From contig JAHGAU010000022.1 of NCBI GenBank assembly GCA_019925105.1, forward strand, positions 186,001-250,000: a DNA stretch of 64,000 nucleotides, given 5' to 3'. Within the stretch, counting starts at the first letter, position 1. Each line of letters begins with the position of its first letter. This document shows positions 1 through 13,866 of this stretch, in pieces. The translations under genes were made by a program, and so were the position numbers. The DNA is from Niebla homalea (Eukaryota > Ascomycota > Lecanoromycetes > Lecanorales > Ramalinaceae). The notes under the pieces were generated by a model, which saw only the letters and a list, made by a program, of their open reading frames with translations, did not search any database and was not told the origin of the DNA.

Positions 1-1394
1 CCGTATTATAATATAAGTCGGTAAAACCTTAAAAAATCGTTTTTAAGTAATTTAACTTTCAATAAATTACGATTATAGATTATATATACGATAGTTTCTA
101 GGATCTTTACGTTCGTACGATTTCCTTAATTTTTAATTTTTCTTAACGTATATTTAAAAATAATTTTTAATAATATAACTTAAAATAATATTTAAAGCTT
201 AATTAAATATTTAAAGAGTTCGGAGTAACTTAAAGAATATAAACCTTATTATTATTATTACTCTTTAAGGTACCGATTTTCCATTTAATATTTTTACTTA
301 AAACCTAACGCTTACCCGTGAATCCCGGTATATTAATAAAGCTTAAAAAGCAATTAAAAAGTAATTATAGAAAAGGTATCGAGGATCTATGTTATTACTA
401 TAATAATATTATCATCCTAAGGGGATAATTAACTTAAGTATAAATATAATAATATTAAATAGAGTATTATTAAGCCGTTATATAAAGGGTATTAAGATAT
501 TTCTATAATACGTATAAATATTAATACCTAGCCGTATATCCTATATTACCTAAGTATTTTATATAGATAATATTATGCTTTTTAAATAGATTATATATAA
601 TGTATTTAATATCGAAATATACTTATTCCTCCCTTATATGTCCTACGTTTAATATTAAATTATTTATTTAAATCTTAATATTTTTAATTTCTGGAAAAAG
701 TTATTTTAAATATTAAGAACTTTAATTTTTTTATTATAAGAATATAAATAAATTAAATATTACTTTAATAGAATATTTAAAAACATTTAAATAAAACCTT
801 TTCAAGAATATTTTTAGGAAAGCTTAGCTTTTTTATATAAATCTAAATAGAGTTATATAATTAAATATTATTATATTAAAATAAAAAAAGATAGAAATTT
901 TTATGTTTTTTATTAAAAAAATTATTAATATAATATTATAAAAAAAAAAGAATATTCTATTAATAATTCTAAAGTAAATTCGATTTAAGTTTATATTTTT
1001 AAATTTTTTTAAAAGAAATTTCCAAGAAATAAGCCTAAATCTTAAGGTTTTTCCAAAACCTGATTAGATTAAACCCGTTTAAACTAGGTTTAACTTAAAT
1101 TAAACTGGTTTAAATTAAATCTATTTTAATTTAATTTTACGTAAATTAGCGGGGAAAAAGATTTATTAAGTTTATATTATAAGCGAGCGCGGTAAAATGG
1201 CATTTTTACGTGCGGAAAATAAACCATAGAATAATTAAATATTTTAAAATTAAAAGACGATTTTATTAAAAGCCCTTAAACCCTATTTAATAAATTACGT
1301 ACTTATTATCGATAAAATAATAATAAATATCTGACGATTTACCGGTACTTATATTTAACTTTAATTAAGCTTAATTATTATATAGGGCCTATAA
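1..1394. other. Unresolved AT-rich sequence
   Basis: RIP-type AT-rich DNA without an open frame of note. I could not delimit a transposon here. A locally less degraded patch near 1,030-1,180 contains several GGTTTAA-like motifs, but no terminal repeats were found. Confidence 0.5.
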
Positions 1395-2765
1395 TATCAG
1401 GTACTAAGAGTACTGAGGTAAAATGTGGTTGTAATATATATCATAAGTGTCTACCTAACTATAAAAGTACGTAATATAAGTGTGCGCGCCAAGCCACTAT
1501 ACCCTTTTGATGCTAATGCCGGTTAATATACGTATATTATACATAATAAATATACCATAAAAAGAAGACTATAACGCCCTCGTTACGACGGTAAAATAAA
1601 AGTCCTTATTATGAAAAACGGCTCCGGGGTTAAGGAATTAATATAACTCGCGTTAAGTATATTAGGAAATAAAAATATATTATAATTATTAAGTATTAAA
1701 ATATTATAATGTTAAGGAATTGAATAAAACCGAAAAATCGTAAGCCGGGAAGTAATTATAATATACCCGGGAAATAGTTATAGATTTAAGTTTTTTATAA
1801 GTAAATTAAATTGCTTAAATCCGTAATCTCCATAATTTTATTAAGTTGGGTTTTACTTAACCTTAAGCCGTATGAAATAAGTAATCCTTATAAATATAAA
1901 AAAGCTTTAGCTATTATTTAATTAATTTAAAAATACCTTTATTAAAGGAATACTTATTTAAGCTTTAATCTTTTAAACCTTTTATATAACGTCCGCTATA
2001 ATACGGGTAGCGGCCTTACGGAGCTCTTTACTATCGTCTTTAATAACGTTTCGAAATATATCTACTATAGATATATATAGCTTAATTAAAGGCTCTTTCT
2101 TATACTTGGTTTAAAGCGAAGGTGATAATAATGGAGCAAATTTACGGTAAAGGTCTTTAAGTATTATGGTGGGAAGGACCCGTAATAATAACATTATGGC
2201 GGAGGGTGTTGAATTTGCTAAAATAAGAGATTTAAGAGGTATAAATCTTATATAAAGGTTATAAATGGTAAGATAGGATTTAAGTGCGAAGCAGCTAGCT
2301 GATAAGCTTACTAATGAAGGTATTAATAATGAAGTTCTGGATCTTATAGGTAAAGTTTAAGGTATAAGTGATCCAGTCGATTTAAGGATTAATATATATA
2401 TTGATAACGAGAATAATATAATCGAGTTAGCTAAGGCTGTTAATACAGTTAGTAAAGGCATAACGGTAAGATGTCTAGTTAAAGACTCCGGTAATAAGGT
2501 ATTAGGCAGATAAGCTATAACGTAGCTATACTGATTATAGCGTAATAAAGGTTATACTCGATCTATATTAAAAGCTTAGATGACTAATGCTATTACTACC
2601 ATTTATTAGGTATTAAGAGTACTGAGGTAAAATATAGGTATAATGTATATTATGAGTATTTACCTAATTATGAAGGTACGCAATGTGAATATGCGCGCCA
2701 AGCCACTATACCCTTTTGGTGCTAGTGCCCGACAAGCTCTTGGCATGCGTACATTGCACATAAAA
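1395..2765 (+). mobile_element. Small non-autonomous LTR element 1 (TRIM-like, 1,371 bp)
   Basis: Two direct repeats, at 1,395-1,548 and 2,604-2,765, share the phrase TACTAAGAGTACTGAGGTAA and a GCGCGCCAAGC core. The 5 bp before the left copy and after the right copy are both TATAA, a perfect target-site duplication, so the boundaries are well supported. Canonical TG...CA ends appear as TA...AA/TA, as expected after RIP. The interior of about 1.05 kb begins with a leader block (near 1,720-1,850) also found in the other small elements. No coding frame survives. The size (LTR under 200 bp, total under 1.5 kb) fits terminal-repeat retrotransposons in miniature. It is closest in structure to the element at 12,441-13,866. 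Confidence 0.85.
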
Positions 2766-3548
2766 TATAAAAATCAATTATAAGGATTTAACGTTAAAAA
2801 ATTAAAGTTAAGAATAAATAAGGTTTATTTAAAAAGTTGAATAATAAAAAATTAAAGGTAATCCCGGTATTAAAAATAATAAAACTTTATAATTGAGTCT
2901 ACCTCTCTTTAATTAAGGTTAATATAATTTAATAAAGATTTTTACTGCGGACAATAATAATAATAAAAAAATCTTCACGGAGATAATATATTAAAGATTT
3001 AAAATATTTATTAATTTTATTTAAGTTTTTATAAGGATTTAATTATAATAATAAAAAAACTAATTACGGAAGAAAGGTTCTTATTTGATTAAAATAACCT
3101 TTAGGGTAAACTAGGTTTAAATTAACCGGTTATATTTTTATTTTTTAAAATTAAAACGATAAGTTTTAAAAAAGTATAAATATTAATAAATCGTAATTTA
3201 ACAACCAATATTACGGAACGCCGAAATTAACTTAATAGCTAAACTCATATATAAATAAATTAATTAACTAATTAAGTTTACATTTTATAAGCCGGTTATA
3301 TATTAAAGATATATATAAAAATAAATATTATAAAAAAAATATAAAATATTAATTCCTTTCGTTTACTGCTTATTAAAAAGCTATTAAGGATATTTCCTTT
3401 TTTTTTCATTTTAGGGTATAATATCCTTAAAGAGGATATTATACTTATTAAACTCGGCCTTATTTATCGATTTATTCGTTTCTGGCTTTAATATTTATAG
3501 TATCTTAATAATATTAAAGGACTTATTATTTATATCTTTTAAAGTATA
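2766..3548. other. Spacer with a terminus of TIR repeat family X
   Basis: AT-rich spacer without a gene. Around 3,205-3,290 it carries the motif AACGCCGAAATTAACTTAA followed by AATAAATTAATTAACTAATT. This is a diverged copy of the terminal sequence seen at 43.95, 44.85, 46.6 and (inverted) 31.35 kb. Confidence 0.5.
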
Positions 3549-5674
3549 TATAAAAGCTTTAGTAAAAGTATGGATAATATATATAAATAATGATTTATTT
3601 AGGTACATAATAATAGGCTATATATATTAAGTACGGGTATTAAGTAATACGGAACCCGTTTCGCGTTAAGTTAAGGATTAACTCTATTAAGTCTTTAATA
3701 ATTTATTATATATTAAAAAGGCTTATACCCTATAAATAATAATAACAATAAAAGTATATATTAAGGGGTTCCGGAGCCTTATATAGGCTTATCTTAACGC
3801 CGAATATACGTAAAGGTAATAATATAAAAAGGTTATTATTAAGAAGCGCATAGTAAAGGATAAAAGGTGAGAAAATCGACCCGGGTTATTATCATAAATA
3901 CACCCGGTTTATAGTCGTAGATTTAGATTTTATAATTAAGTTAAATCGCTTAAATCCGTAAACTCTAAGGTATTTCCTGGTTAACTATTAACGGATTATT
4001 TATAATCCGTATCGTAAACGGCTTTATAATAATAAGCTTCCTAAAAATATTGATAAATTATATTACGGGAAAGGAATTTCTTAAAGTAAATACGGTAGTA
4101 ACTTTTAATTATTAAGTTTAATTTATATAATAATTAATTAAAGTATTACTGACTTATAAATACGGGTATTAATATAACGTTACGGTTTTACTCCAATGGT
4201 ATTATAGGTAACTTAAATATAAGTTCTTCGAGGAATATAATAAAACCTATAAACGCGGCTTCGTTTTTATTATTATTATTCTCGTCTTCGATTTTACTAT
4301 TATTATATATATAATATACTTGGTTTTCCTCCTTTTTAATATATTAATTTAAGTTGTTTTTTAAGGCTTTAATCTATACTCTTCCTCCTTTTTAAGGTTA
4401 TAATAAGGGTATTATTAACGTTTTAATTATTACTTTTATTAATAAGAATTATTAAATAGATAATTTATTAAAAAAGATAGCTTATATAAAATGAATTGAT
4501 TTTACTTAACTTTTAAGATTTATTAAATAAAGTTTATAATAAAAAAATTTATATAAATTAATTAGTTAAATACGTAAATAAATATTAAGGTAATTATATA
4601 TAGTTATAACTTAAGCCGCTTCGGTTAAAAGGCTTAGAGTATACTTATTAAGAATAATAATTCTTTAAACATATTCCTTAGGGTCTTTATAAGTACGGGT
4701 ATTAATAATAATATAACGGAGTGATTTAAGCTTTTAAAGGGCTACTATAAGTAACTCTTTAAACCATTTTTAAGTTTAACGATCTAAAGATTGAATCTCG
4801 CGTATATACTAACCTTATTAATCTTATTTAACTTATTTATATATCAGGTTTTAATTTTACTTTATAAGTATTAATTAATATATCGTAGATTAATTTCCTT
4901 AATTTTAAGCCGTTAAGTAAAAGAGAAAACGTTATAATAAATCCTTAAGTCGCTTATATAGGTTATTAACTTAATATTATTGTTATTAAGGTTAAAGAAA
5001 ATATTATCTTCAAGCTTAAATTTATATATATCGGCTTTAAATACGATAATTATAAGTATAGTTTAAATAAAAGTTAATAGCCTTTAAAATTGGTCTTCGC
5101 TTATATTGTTTACGTTATATAAACGATATCGGTATTAATAACCTTAATATTTATAAGGATAAATTCTAAAAGTAAGTTTAAAGGTAATAATAGAATAAAT
5201 ACGTCGTTAAATACGTCGTCTTTAATACTCGCGTATTCTACGGCCTTTATATTATATTCTGCCCGGATACCGGTACGTCATTTTAACTTAATTAATAAAG
5301 GCGTTAAAGCGTGTTTTAAGGGGTACCGTCTATTACCTATAATTATAACGTTTATAAGAAATATAATTTAAAGGTTAACTATTTAGTTAAAAAGGCTATT
5401 AATAAAGGACTCCCGGTACGGTATTACCGTATCTACTCGTTATTGAAAGTCTACGTTTATTATATTAACGTCTATACGTCTAGTTGCTAAAAAATATAAT
5501 TGACTTGCTATTGCTATTAAATTGTGAAAGCTTTAATAAAAGTATAGGTAATATATATGAATAATGATTTATCTAGGTATATAATAATAAGCTATATATA
5601 GTAAGTACGGGTGCCAAGCAATGCGGAACCCGTTCCGCGCCAAGCCAAAGATCAGCTCTATTAAGTCCCTAATA
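3549..5674 (+). mobile_element. Small non-autonomous LTR element 2 (2,126 bp)
   Basis: Direct terminal repeats at 3,549-3,700 and 5,523-5,674 (152 bp each) are flanked by a perfect 5-bp duplication, GTATA, on both outer sides. The LTRs contain the near-palindrome GCGGAACCCGTTCCGC, partly RIP-mutated in the left copy. Compared with its partner, the left LTR shows mostly C-to-T or G-to-A changes. The 1.8 kb interior starts with a GGGGTTCCGGAGCC motif and the shared leader block near 3,880-3,970. Length leaves room for one gag-size protein but not a pol gene, so a terminal-repeat-with-gag element is a reasonable guess. The reading frame is destroyed. The same class, in opposite orientation, lies at 33,888-36,020. 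Confidence 0.87.
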
Positions 5675-6221
5675 GTATACCTCCTTTTTTATATAAAACC
5701 TTTTTTTGTTTAATCTTTTTTATTATTAAACAAATCTTTATTATACTCTTTAATAATATGGTTAAGGAATAGGGTTTTATTATTTTTGAAAAGTTTTAGA
5801 TTAAAAAAGATTAATAAGTTTAAAAAAGATAACGTTCAATAACAAATTGAAAATTGCAGAAATAAATAGGTCCAATAGAGTTTAATTAAGGGTAAAAAGA
5901 AGCCCCTATATAAGTGAATAAGGTATAAGAACTATACTGGTTTATTTAATTTTATTTTTATTTTTCCTTTTTTAATTTTCAAACAATTCAAAAATTCAAA
6001 AGTTTAAAAATTCAAAAATTCAAGAGTTGAAAAATCAAAAAATCAGAAAATCATATTATCCTTAATTAGCTTTTTATAATGTTTATAACCCTTTGTACGT
6101 TTAATCGTATACTTATTATCTTCCGTAGTCTCCTTTTTCAACTCCCTTAAACTTTACCTTTAATACCTTTTTACTACGCACTATATTATACTTACTTATA
6201 TAAGTTTTAATCGTATATCCG
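5675..6221. other. AT-rich spacer
   Basis: No gene. It contains a short imperfect tandem repeat of the phrase TTCAAAAATTCAAAAG-type units at about 5,985-6,050. Otherwise nothing was recognised. Confidence 0.5.
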
Positions 6222-8240
6222 TGTCACGAGAAATGCGGTATGCATAAAGTGAGTGGGTGTAATATGTATAATTGTATAATGAGTAGCTATCTAGCTATGA
6301 AGGTGGGAAATATAAGTGTACGCGCCAAGTACCGGAACAAGGTAAGCCCGCTCCGTACCAAGGGATCCTCCTAAGGTCCATACCGTAACAATATGCCCAT
6401 AAAAAAGAGAAAAAAGCGACGTTTACGTCGCAGTATATCCACTATAAAATACTATAAATTTTAATTGCCTCGGTAATAAAGGTAATTAAAAGTAAGCCCT
6501 AAATATATGGATAACGTTATTTATATATATGGTTATTAAGAAGTAAAGGGTAATAAAATCGTATATTGAAAAAACAACCGAAAAAGGGTATAAGCTGAGT
6601 AATTATCGTAATTTACCCGGAAAATAATCGTAATTTTTAAGTATTATAATTAAGTTAAATCGCTTAAAAACGTGATCTCCGAGGTGTTCCCGAATTATAT
6701 ATACTTAATCTATAGGCAATTTATAAGTATATTAACGGTATCCTTATTTATTAATAAGATCGTAATTTTCTTAATAAGTATTATTAAAGTTAACTTTAAT
6801 ATATTTAAGGACGTCGTTATTAAGGATGTAAAGGAACGGATTAAGGTTATCGTTATTAATAAATTTGGCTTAATATATTAATACGTAATTCGCGGTAAGG
6901 AACTTTTATCCAGGGTAAAGGCCTTAATTTAAGTAACTACCACGGGGTAAATAAGGACGTCGATCACGATTAAATCGTTTATCGTAATCGTAATTATTAA
7001 CGGTATTTAATATTATTTACTATAAGTAAGGTATTTTATTATAAATATAGTATTATTTAAATTATACGATTTACTAAATTTATATTTAAAATATAAAGAG
7101 ATCCATATCTGAACCAGGGAATAATAGGATACTTTATAAGGAGGGTTCGAATTTAATAAAGGTTAATTATAAGTTACTCTTTAAATCGTAATTAAGTTTC
7201 TTAATTAAAGTTATAATTTAACCGATAAACGTAATTATTGGTTTTTAATCTATAACGTTTTTACGTATATACAGTATTTAATTTAATTAATTAAAAAGTT
7301 AATACTCCGGAATTCCGAATTAAGATTTAAGGGTATTATAAAGAAGACTTATTTTATTAAGGAGCTTTATTTAAGTCATATTATTTATTTTTAAAGTCTA
7401 TTAATTATAAACCTTATTTAATTTATTCGGATTTATAAAGGTAAGAATTAAATGCTTCTTAATGAAATTAATGGACTTAATTTTATAAACGGTTTTAAGC
7501 CACTTAATAAAAATATAAATATTACCGGTACTATTAAAGTATTTAAGTTCTTTAATGTAAAACCAGTCTTTTTTAAGGATAAGGTTAAAGATATAGATTT
7601 CTTTTTCTCTTTCTTTTGTAGGGTATTACTATTATTATTAAGGTTCTTATTAATTAAATATTCTTAACGGCGTTATTCTTTTAAAAATATACGTATCCTT
7701 TTAAGTTCTATAACTTTAATTTAAAGGTTATTAAATTTTATATTAAAATTTATGTTTATAGCTTTAATTTAAGCGGTAAGCGCCTTAATAGTATTTTCGT
7801 TAACTATTTTATAAGGCTTTTTCTTTTTAAGGTTTTAAGGTTTTTATTAAGGGTTTTAAGGAGGTTATAGTTCCTAAATAAATAATACGGCCTTATTCGT
7901 TTTTAAACATAAAATAAGATAACGTTAAAGGGCCTTTTAAAGGGATCGACGATTTAAGTATTAGAGAAGTACGTTTAACGTAGTTATATAAGAGCTATAA
8001 CGTTATTACTTTAACTTAAGGTAGATAGAGGTTATACTTAAATTTATAAAAACTGTTAAACTCTAGCTATTACTATTTTTATTACGAGAAATATAGTATA
8101 TATAAAGTGAATAGGTATAATATATATAATAAGTAGCTATTTAGCTATGAAGGTGGGAAATATAAGTGTGCGCGCCAAGCACCGGAACAAGGTAAGCCCG
8201 TTCCGTGCCAAGGGATCCTCCCAAGGTCTATACCGTGACA
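6222..8240 (+). mobile_element. Small non-autonomous LTR element 3 (2,019 bp)
   Basis: Terminal direct repeats at 6,222-6,390 and 8,080-8,240 share CTAGCTATGAAGGTGGGAAA and the GCGCGCCAAGCACCGG core. Both outer flanks read ATCCG, a perfect target-site duplication. The left LTR keeps the start TGTCACG and the right LTR keeps the end CCGTGACA, so the family has inverted terminal motifs TGTCACGG/CCGTGACA. Directly after the left LTR lies the block ATATGCCCATAAAAAAGAG, which recurs next to the 5' LTR of the element at 47-48 kb. The leader block is at 6,595-6,690. Short open frames inside (6,672-6,881 and 7,452-7,667) are AT-rich remnants without a recognisable domain. Confidence 0.87.
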
Positions 8241-10449
8241 ATCCGATAACTTATAATATCTTCTATATAATCCGAGTTATTATAAGTATTAGGGTAAAAA
8301 AAAAACCTTAACCGTATTTATTTATACTTTAATCCTTTCATGTTAAAATTGGTACTTTAATATTACGTTTTATAAATAAATAGTTCTTGTCCTTTAACGG
8401 CGTTTATATGTGAATTTGTTTCCTTTTCCTTTAAATCTACTTATAAGTTTTATATAATAATAGCGAATAGATATATATTAAGCCTTAATATTCTGGAAAA
8501 CGAACCCTTCCGTTACTTTAAGGTATAAATAATATGGTTATGGTATTTTATATTTATTTCTTTGAAGGCTTAAGCTATATTATATCTTTTTTTCCCTTAA
8601 GTATTATACGCTTAATCCGTTTAAGGGTTTAATACGTTTGAAATTACTGGTTAAAAGATTATAAATATAACCGCTTTTTATAAGTATTTGGATTATATAA
8701 CCGGCTGTTTTTTACTTTATTCTTCCTTTTTATTTTTTTAATATTTCGTCTTATTTTCTTGGTTTTACTATATATTAAGTATATCTTAAGAAGACTTATT
8801 ACGTATTGATTAAGCGCTCTTTAAAAAGGTTCTTAAGAAGGTTAAATTTCTTGTTTAAAGTCGGTTTATAAATCTCGATATCTTTCTTATTAACATATCT
8901 AGCAAGCTATTACGGGTCGTCGTATAGTCAAGATTTATCTATTAATACTATTAATATAACATAAATAATTTTACTATCTTAAGACGCCTTACTTTTTCTG
9001 TTTAACTATTATTAATATATATATATATATTACGGCTTACGAAGGTATAATTTTTAAAGAAAATAGAAAAAAAACTAATAGAATAGTTATTTATTAATCT
9101 TTAAATAACTCCTTAACCTTTATATAAACTCCTTTCATACTTAATACTATACTTAAAAGCGCTTTTAAGAAGGTATATTCCATAATATAGTTCTGGATAT
9201 TTATTCTTATCTGCTTATATGCTTTTCTTTTTAGTTAAATTAACGTATTGGGTACTTTTAAAGCTATATTTATTTATAAATAAATATATTTTTATGTTTT
9301 CTTAACGGTTCATATATGATCTTTATAAAAACGTTTTTGAAAGGTATATTAAAGTGGGTTCTTTCTGAATATAAAAACTTTTATTATTATATTCATTAAT
9401 TCCCATTTTAACCGCTTTTTTTTTTAATAAAACGTTATCTTTGCCGTCCTATTATTTACTTATTCGGTAATATTATTATTCAGGCGTTTACTCTTATTTC
9501 TTATTTATCTTCCTTCTTTCTTCCTTCCTTTTATCAAAATTTTCCTCCCTTTAAAAGCCGAATAGTTAATTATCTTTAAAGATATTTATTTACATAGCCT
9601 CTAGAAAAGGTACTTCTCAATTATTATAAAGATTTCACTTAATTACGTTTAATATAATTAGTCGGTAGCGGCTAAAAAACAGTCGTTAAATTCTATTATA
9701 TTTATTACCTTAATTATATCTTTAACTTCCTTATTCCGTTTAGAATTAATTTTCCTTAAAATTGCTATTCACTATATAAAAGGATCCCCGTTTATACTCT
9801 TATTTATTTAGAAAAAAACCGGATTACTCCCCTTTAATTTTGTATTTAAGCTTTTCTTATTCTTAATAAAGTTAAAATAACTTATTTTTTCAGGGATTCT
9901 TTTACTTTATATTTAAGTTTATACTATAGGATTACTTTATAATAATTATACGTATACCCGTTACCAATAAATAGATGGTAATAATAGAGAGATCCTTTTT
10001 TCTTTATATTATAGGATTATTAATTAAGTTAAAAACGCGTACCCTAAATATATATATATACCGGCCGTATAAGTATAGTTTTAGCTTAAATATATACGAG
10101 TTATTTAGCGGTAATCCATTGTTTTTTAACCTTTTTAGATAACTACGTATTTTTGCGATATAATCCAGGCTATTACTTATTACTTAACTCAATCTACCCC
10201 TTTTAAAATAAATATAACTCGAATATCTGGTGTAATTATTAATATGAATTTTATAATTTACTCTACCGCTTAATCAGTTTAACCTCCTATTCCGCCTTTT
10301 GCTTTTTAATTAATATATTCGTTTATTTCCACGTTTATACCTTAATCGACTTACTTAAATATTTAGCCGTTTATAGCTTAAGTGTCTTAATTAAATAATG
10401 TATTCTTTCATTTTAATCAATCCGTCCGTCTTAATCGTTTAAATTTAAT

Positions 10450-10535
10450 AACTCATCTTATTTTTACGTTAATTTATTTAACCGCTTTTATTAACTCATC
10501 TTATTTTTACGTTAATTTTCTTGACCGCTTTTATT
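10450..10535. repeat. Two-copy 43-bp tandem duplication
   Basis: A 43-bp unit beginning AACTCATCTTATTTTTACG occurs twice head to tail (10,450-10,492 and 10,493-10,535) with two differences, both C/T, in line with RIP after the duplication. Confidence 0.8.
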
Positions 10536-11334
10536 AACTTAAACAGCTTAATAATATTATGTTAGTTTCCTATTAATATAACCGGACTTTCGTATTTATA
10601 TGATTAAGTTTTAAGTGGGAGAGCCCGTAGAAAGTCTAGTTTATCCCCGTAAAGCTTAAACTTACTTATAGAATCTTATAAATAATCCTTAAAAAAGCGT
10701 TATTAATATATATTGAATTATAATTTAATTAATAATCTTTTTTGGCTTTAACTTCCTGGGTTTTAATTTTAATTAGTTATATTTTTATTATATATAAAGT
10801 AATTATTAACCGGTTCCTCTTCTATATAATGACTTAACGGTATCGCTATCTCCTTTATTTTTAAAGGACTGCTTTATATATTATATAATTACGACCGTTT
10901 TTATTTATATCCTTATAAGTATTCTTATTTAAGTAACCTCCTTTTCCTTTATTATAAATAATACGATTTCTATTATTTTTAAAGGCTACTTCACGTATTA
11001 TATAATTACGATTGCCTCTATTGGTACCCTCGGTAATCTTAATACCCTAATAATTTTCTCCTCCCTAAAAACGTGAATTAATCTTATTAAGTCCCGGACT
11101 TATTAATAACGTTTATATAAGAACGGGTGTAAGTTAAAGTTTAAGTTAATTTATTAGCCGATCAAAAATTATTTAAATTTAATAACTCCCTTATTCATAT
11201 TCTAAGATTTAAATATCGGGTTCATTTCTTCTATTAAAAGTTACCTCCTCCCGGAACATTTAAGTATTAATAGTAATATGCCTTCCTTTTTTACCGTAAA
11301 TTCGGTAGCTACGACAATTACCATAGTTTAAAAA

Positions 11335-11610
11335 CCTTTATATAAAGAAGGGTTCCGGGGCCTTATATCCACTTAATTAAGCTCCGGGTATACGTATATA
11401 TAATGGTATAAGGTAGTTAATACTAGGTATTTATTGTGGAAAGTTGAAAAAATGAAATTAAAAACCTGGAAGAACCCGGAAATTCCTCTGGACCCGGTTT
11501 ATAATCGTATTTTTTCTGAGTATTAAATCACTTAAACTTAAAACCGACGTTTCCGCGGTTTTTCCGAGTTAAGACTTTTACCCTTTAGGGTATAATAGGT
11601 GTATCCTTGG
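11335..11610 (+). repeat. Leader block related to the small LTR elements (no LTR found)
   Basis: The block starts with GGTTCCGGGGCCTTATAT and continues with CTCCGGGTATACG and AACCCGG..CCCGGTTTATAATCG. A close relative lies at 61,420-61,640 and more distant ones follow the 5' LTRs of elements 2-4. I found no flanking LTR here, so it is either a truncated copy or a related family. Confidence 0.6.
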
Positions 11611-12440
11611 ATTTAATGGAGTTCTTTATATTATTTTCCGGACATTAAAATGGACCATTCTTTAATATATATAGGACCGTTTTCTTAATGTTTTTTAATC
11701 GGTTATACTTTAAGTCGAAGTAAATACCCTTCTTTTCATAATAGTTCTCTGTTTACGATATTAATAAAAAACATTGGGATTTAAAGGATATTTCTTGATT
11801 CCATAATATTTAAACCTTTTAAAGTAATAATATAAACGTTAATCTATTGGATTATAATAACGGGTAACTTAGAAGGAATAGTAATATTATTAATATAATC
11901 TTTCTCTTTGATAAACCGACTTATTATTATTTCAATATAAACGTAATTTAATAATTAAGATTCAATGCTTTAACGATTAAATATATAATAACATTCCAAT
12001 TTCCAGCTTCAATAATATATCCCTTTTTAGATTCATTGTATTTAAATATGTTTTAATTAAAAGCTCTTTAAAAAACGTTAGTTTCATTAAGGAAGTTAAA
12101 GGTAACTTTCTCTATTTTAAGATATTTAAAGTAAACCTCTAAATTTAAGGCTTTAACTTTAAGGGTAATTTTTAAGATAAAGTCTTTTAAAGTAAACATA
12201 ATACCTTCTATAATAACTTTATAATTAAGGACGAATTTAAAGGTATCGTACGTAATTCTAGTGCGAGTTTCTTAAAGAGATTTTGAAGTATTATGCGGGG
12301 TAATACCCTTACTAATAATACTTTAGGTATTATTATTAATATAGATTTTATTAATAATTCAAGAGGTATATATCTTATATAAAAAACATTAATAAAAAGG
12401 TATAATTTATTAAAATGTAGCTCGGTTATAGCTCGGTTAT

Positions 12441-13866
12441 TATCAGGTACTAAGAGTACTGAGGTAAAATGTGGGTGTAATATGTATGATTCCTCTCTAC
12501 CTAGCTATGAAGGTGCGCAATATAAGTATGCGCGCCAAGCACCGGGCGTCCGCTCTACCCCTTTAGGCCTTAGTGCCCATAAAGGTCTTGGCAATGGCCT
12601 TTACATATAATAATACACCAAAAAAGGAAAAATGCTACGCCTACGTAACGACGGCGAGGTCGATAGCCTTATAAATGAAAGCGGCTCCGGGGCTAAAGAT
12701 TAAGAATATTTAACGCCGAGCACGCTAAGGAAGTAAAAGGAAATAATAGTGGTTAAGTATTAAGGCTGGTTGTTAAAGGAAAGCTGAAAAGTCGAAAAAC
12801 CGTAAGCCGGGCAGTTATTATGATCTCACCCGGGAAATAATCGTGGATTTAAGTATTTTATAAGAGCTAAATCGCTTAAATCCGTGATCTCCGTGGTTTA
12901 ACCGAGTTCAGTTTTACTTGCGTATAAGCCTTGTTAAGTGGCCGTATTAAGGGGCTACGGGTTACGGGTAACCCTTATAAGTATAGTAAGGCTTCAGCTA
13001 TTGTCCAGTTAATTTATATATACCTCTCTGAAAGGAGTACTTATTTATATTCCCTAGTCCTAAGCCTCTCGTTTGATCCTTATTATAAGTTTATAGATCT
13101 CTTTACCATTTTTTTCGGTAGCGTTTCGAAGCTTATCCATAGTAATTGTAAGTGGTTTAGCTAAAGGTTCTTACTTATGTTTAACTAATAATTCTTTTTT
13201 ATACGATGGCTTTTACGATAAGGATAATGGAGTAAATTTGCGGTAGAGGTCTTTAAGTATTATGGTAGGAAAGACCCGTGGTAGTAATACTTTAGCGGAG
13301 GGTAATAATTTAATAAGAGATTTAAGAGGTATAAATCTTATATAGAGGTTATAAATAGTAAGGTAAGGTCGAGGTGAGAAGTAACTAGCTAGTAAGCTTA
13401 TTAATGAAGTAGATAAAGCCCTGGATCTTATAAGTGAGGTTTAAGCTATTAATATTAATGATCCAGTCGATTTAAGAGTTAATAAACGTAATAGTATCGA
13501 GGATAAGGATAATGTAATCGAGCCAGCTGAAGCTGCTAAGACAGTTGATAATAAAGGCATAACGGTAAGACGTCTAGTAAAAGACTCCGATAACGTGATT
13601 AGGTAGATAAGCTATAACGTAGTTATTGCTGATAATAAGGCAGTAAAGGTTATACTCGATCTGTATTAAAGGCTTAAATAACTGAAGCTATTGTTACCAT
13701 TTATCAGGTATTAAGAGTACTAAGGTAAAATGTGGGTATAATATATATAATTCCTCTCTACCTAGCTATGAAGGTGCGCAATATAAGTGTGCGCGCCAAG
13801 CACCGGGCGTCCGCTATACCCCTTTGGGCCTTAGTGCCCGTATGACAATAACCTTTGGACATAACA
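12441..13866 (+). mobile_element. Small non-autonomous LTR element 4 (1,426 bp), best preserved
   Basis: Terminal direct repeats at 12,441-12,612 and 13,702-13,866 are flanked on both sides by GTTAT, a perfect 5-bp target-site duplication. The right LTR keeps the canonical end ACATAACA. Both LTRs contain CCTAGCTATGAAGGTGCGCA and GCGCGCCAAGCACCGGGCG. Degradation is milder than in element 1, with which it also shares the interior (for example GTCTAGTAAAAGACTCCG near 13,570). The open frame at 12,931-13,164 (77 codons) falls in the interior and has no recognisable domain. The interior of about 1.1 kb is too small for pol. Confidence 0.88.

Larger units (their letters stand above)
8241..12440. 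other. Decayed transposon sequence, no resolvable gene
   Basis: Four kilobases of RIP-degraded DNA. Cytosine-rich phrasing on the plus strand between about 8.7 and 11.2 kb suggests a former coding region on the minus strand, but no domain could be read. Several local duplications are present (see 10,450-10,535). From 11,335 a leader similar to that of the small LTR elements appears, so part of this block is probably a truncated member of that group. Confidence 0.45.

Noticed and set aside
6672..7667. Two frames of about 70 codons inside LTR element 3
   Set aside because: Composition is Ile/Phe/Lys/Asn-rich, as expected from AT-rich DNA, with no domain and no conservation with the same part of related elements.
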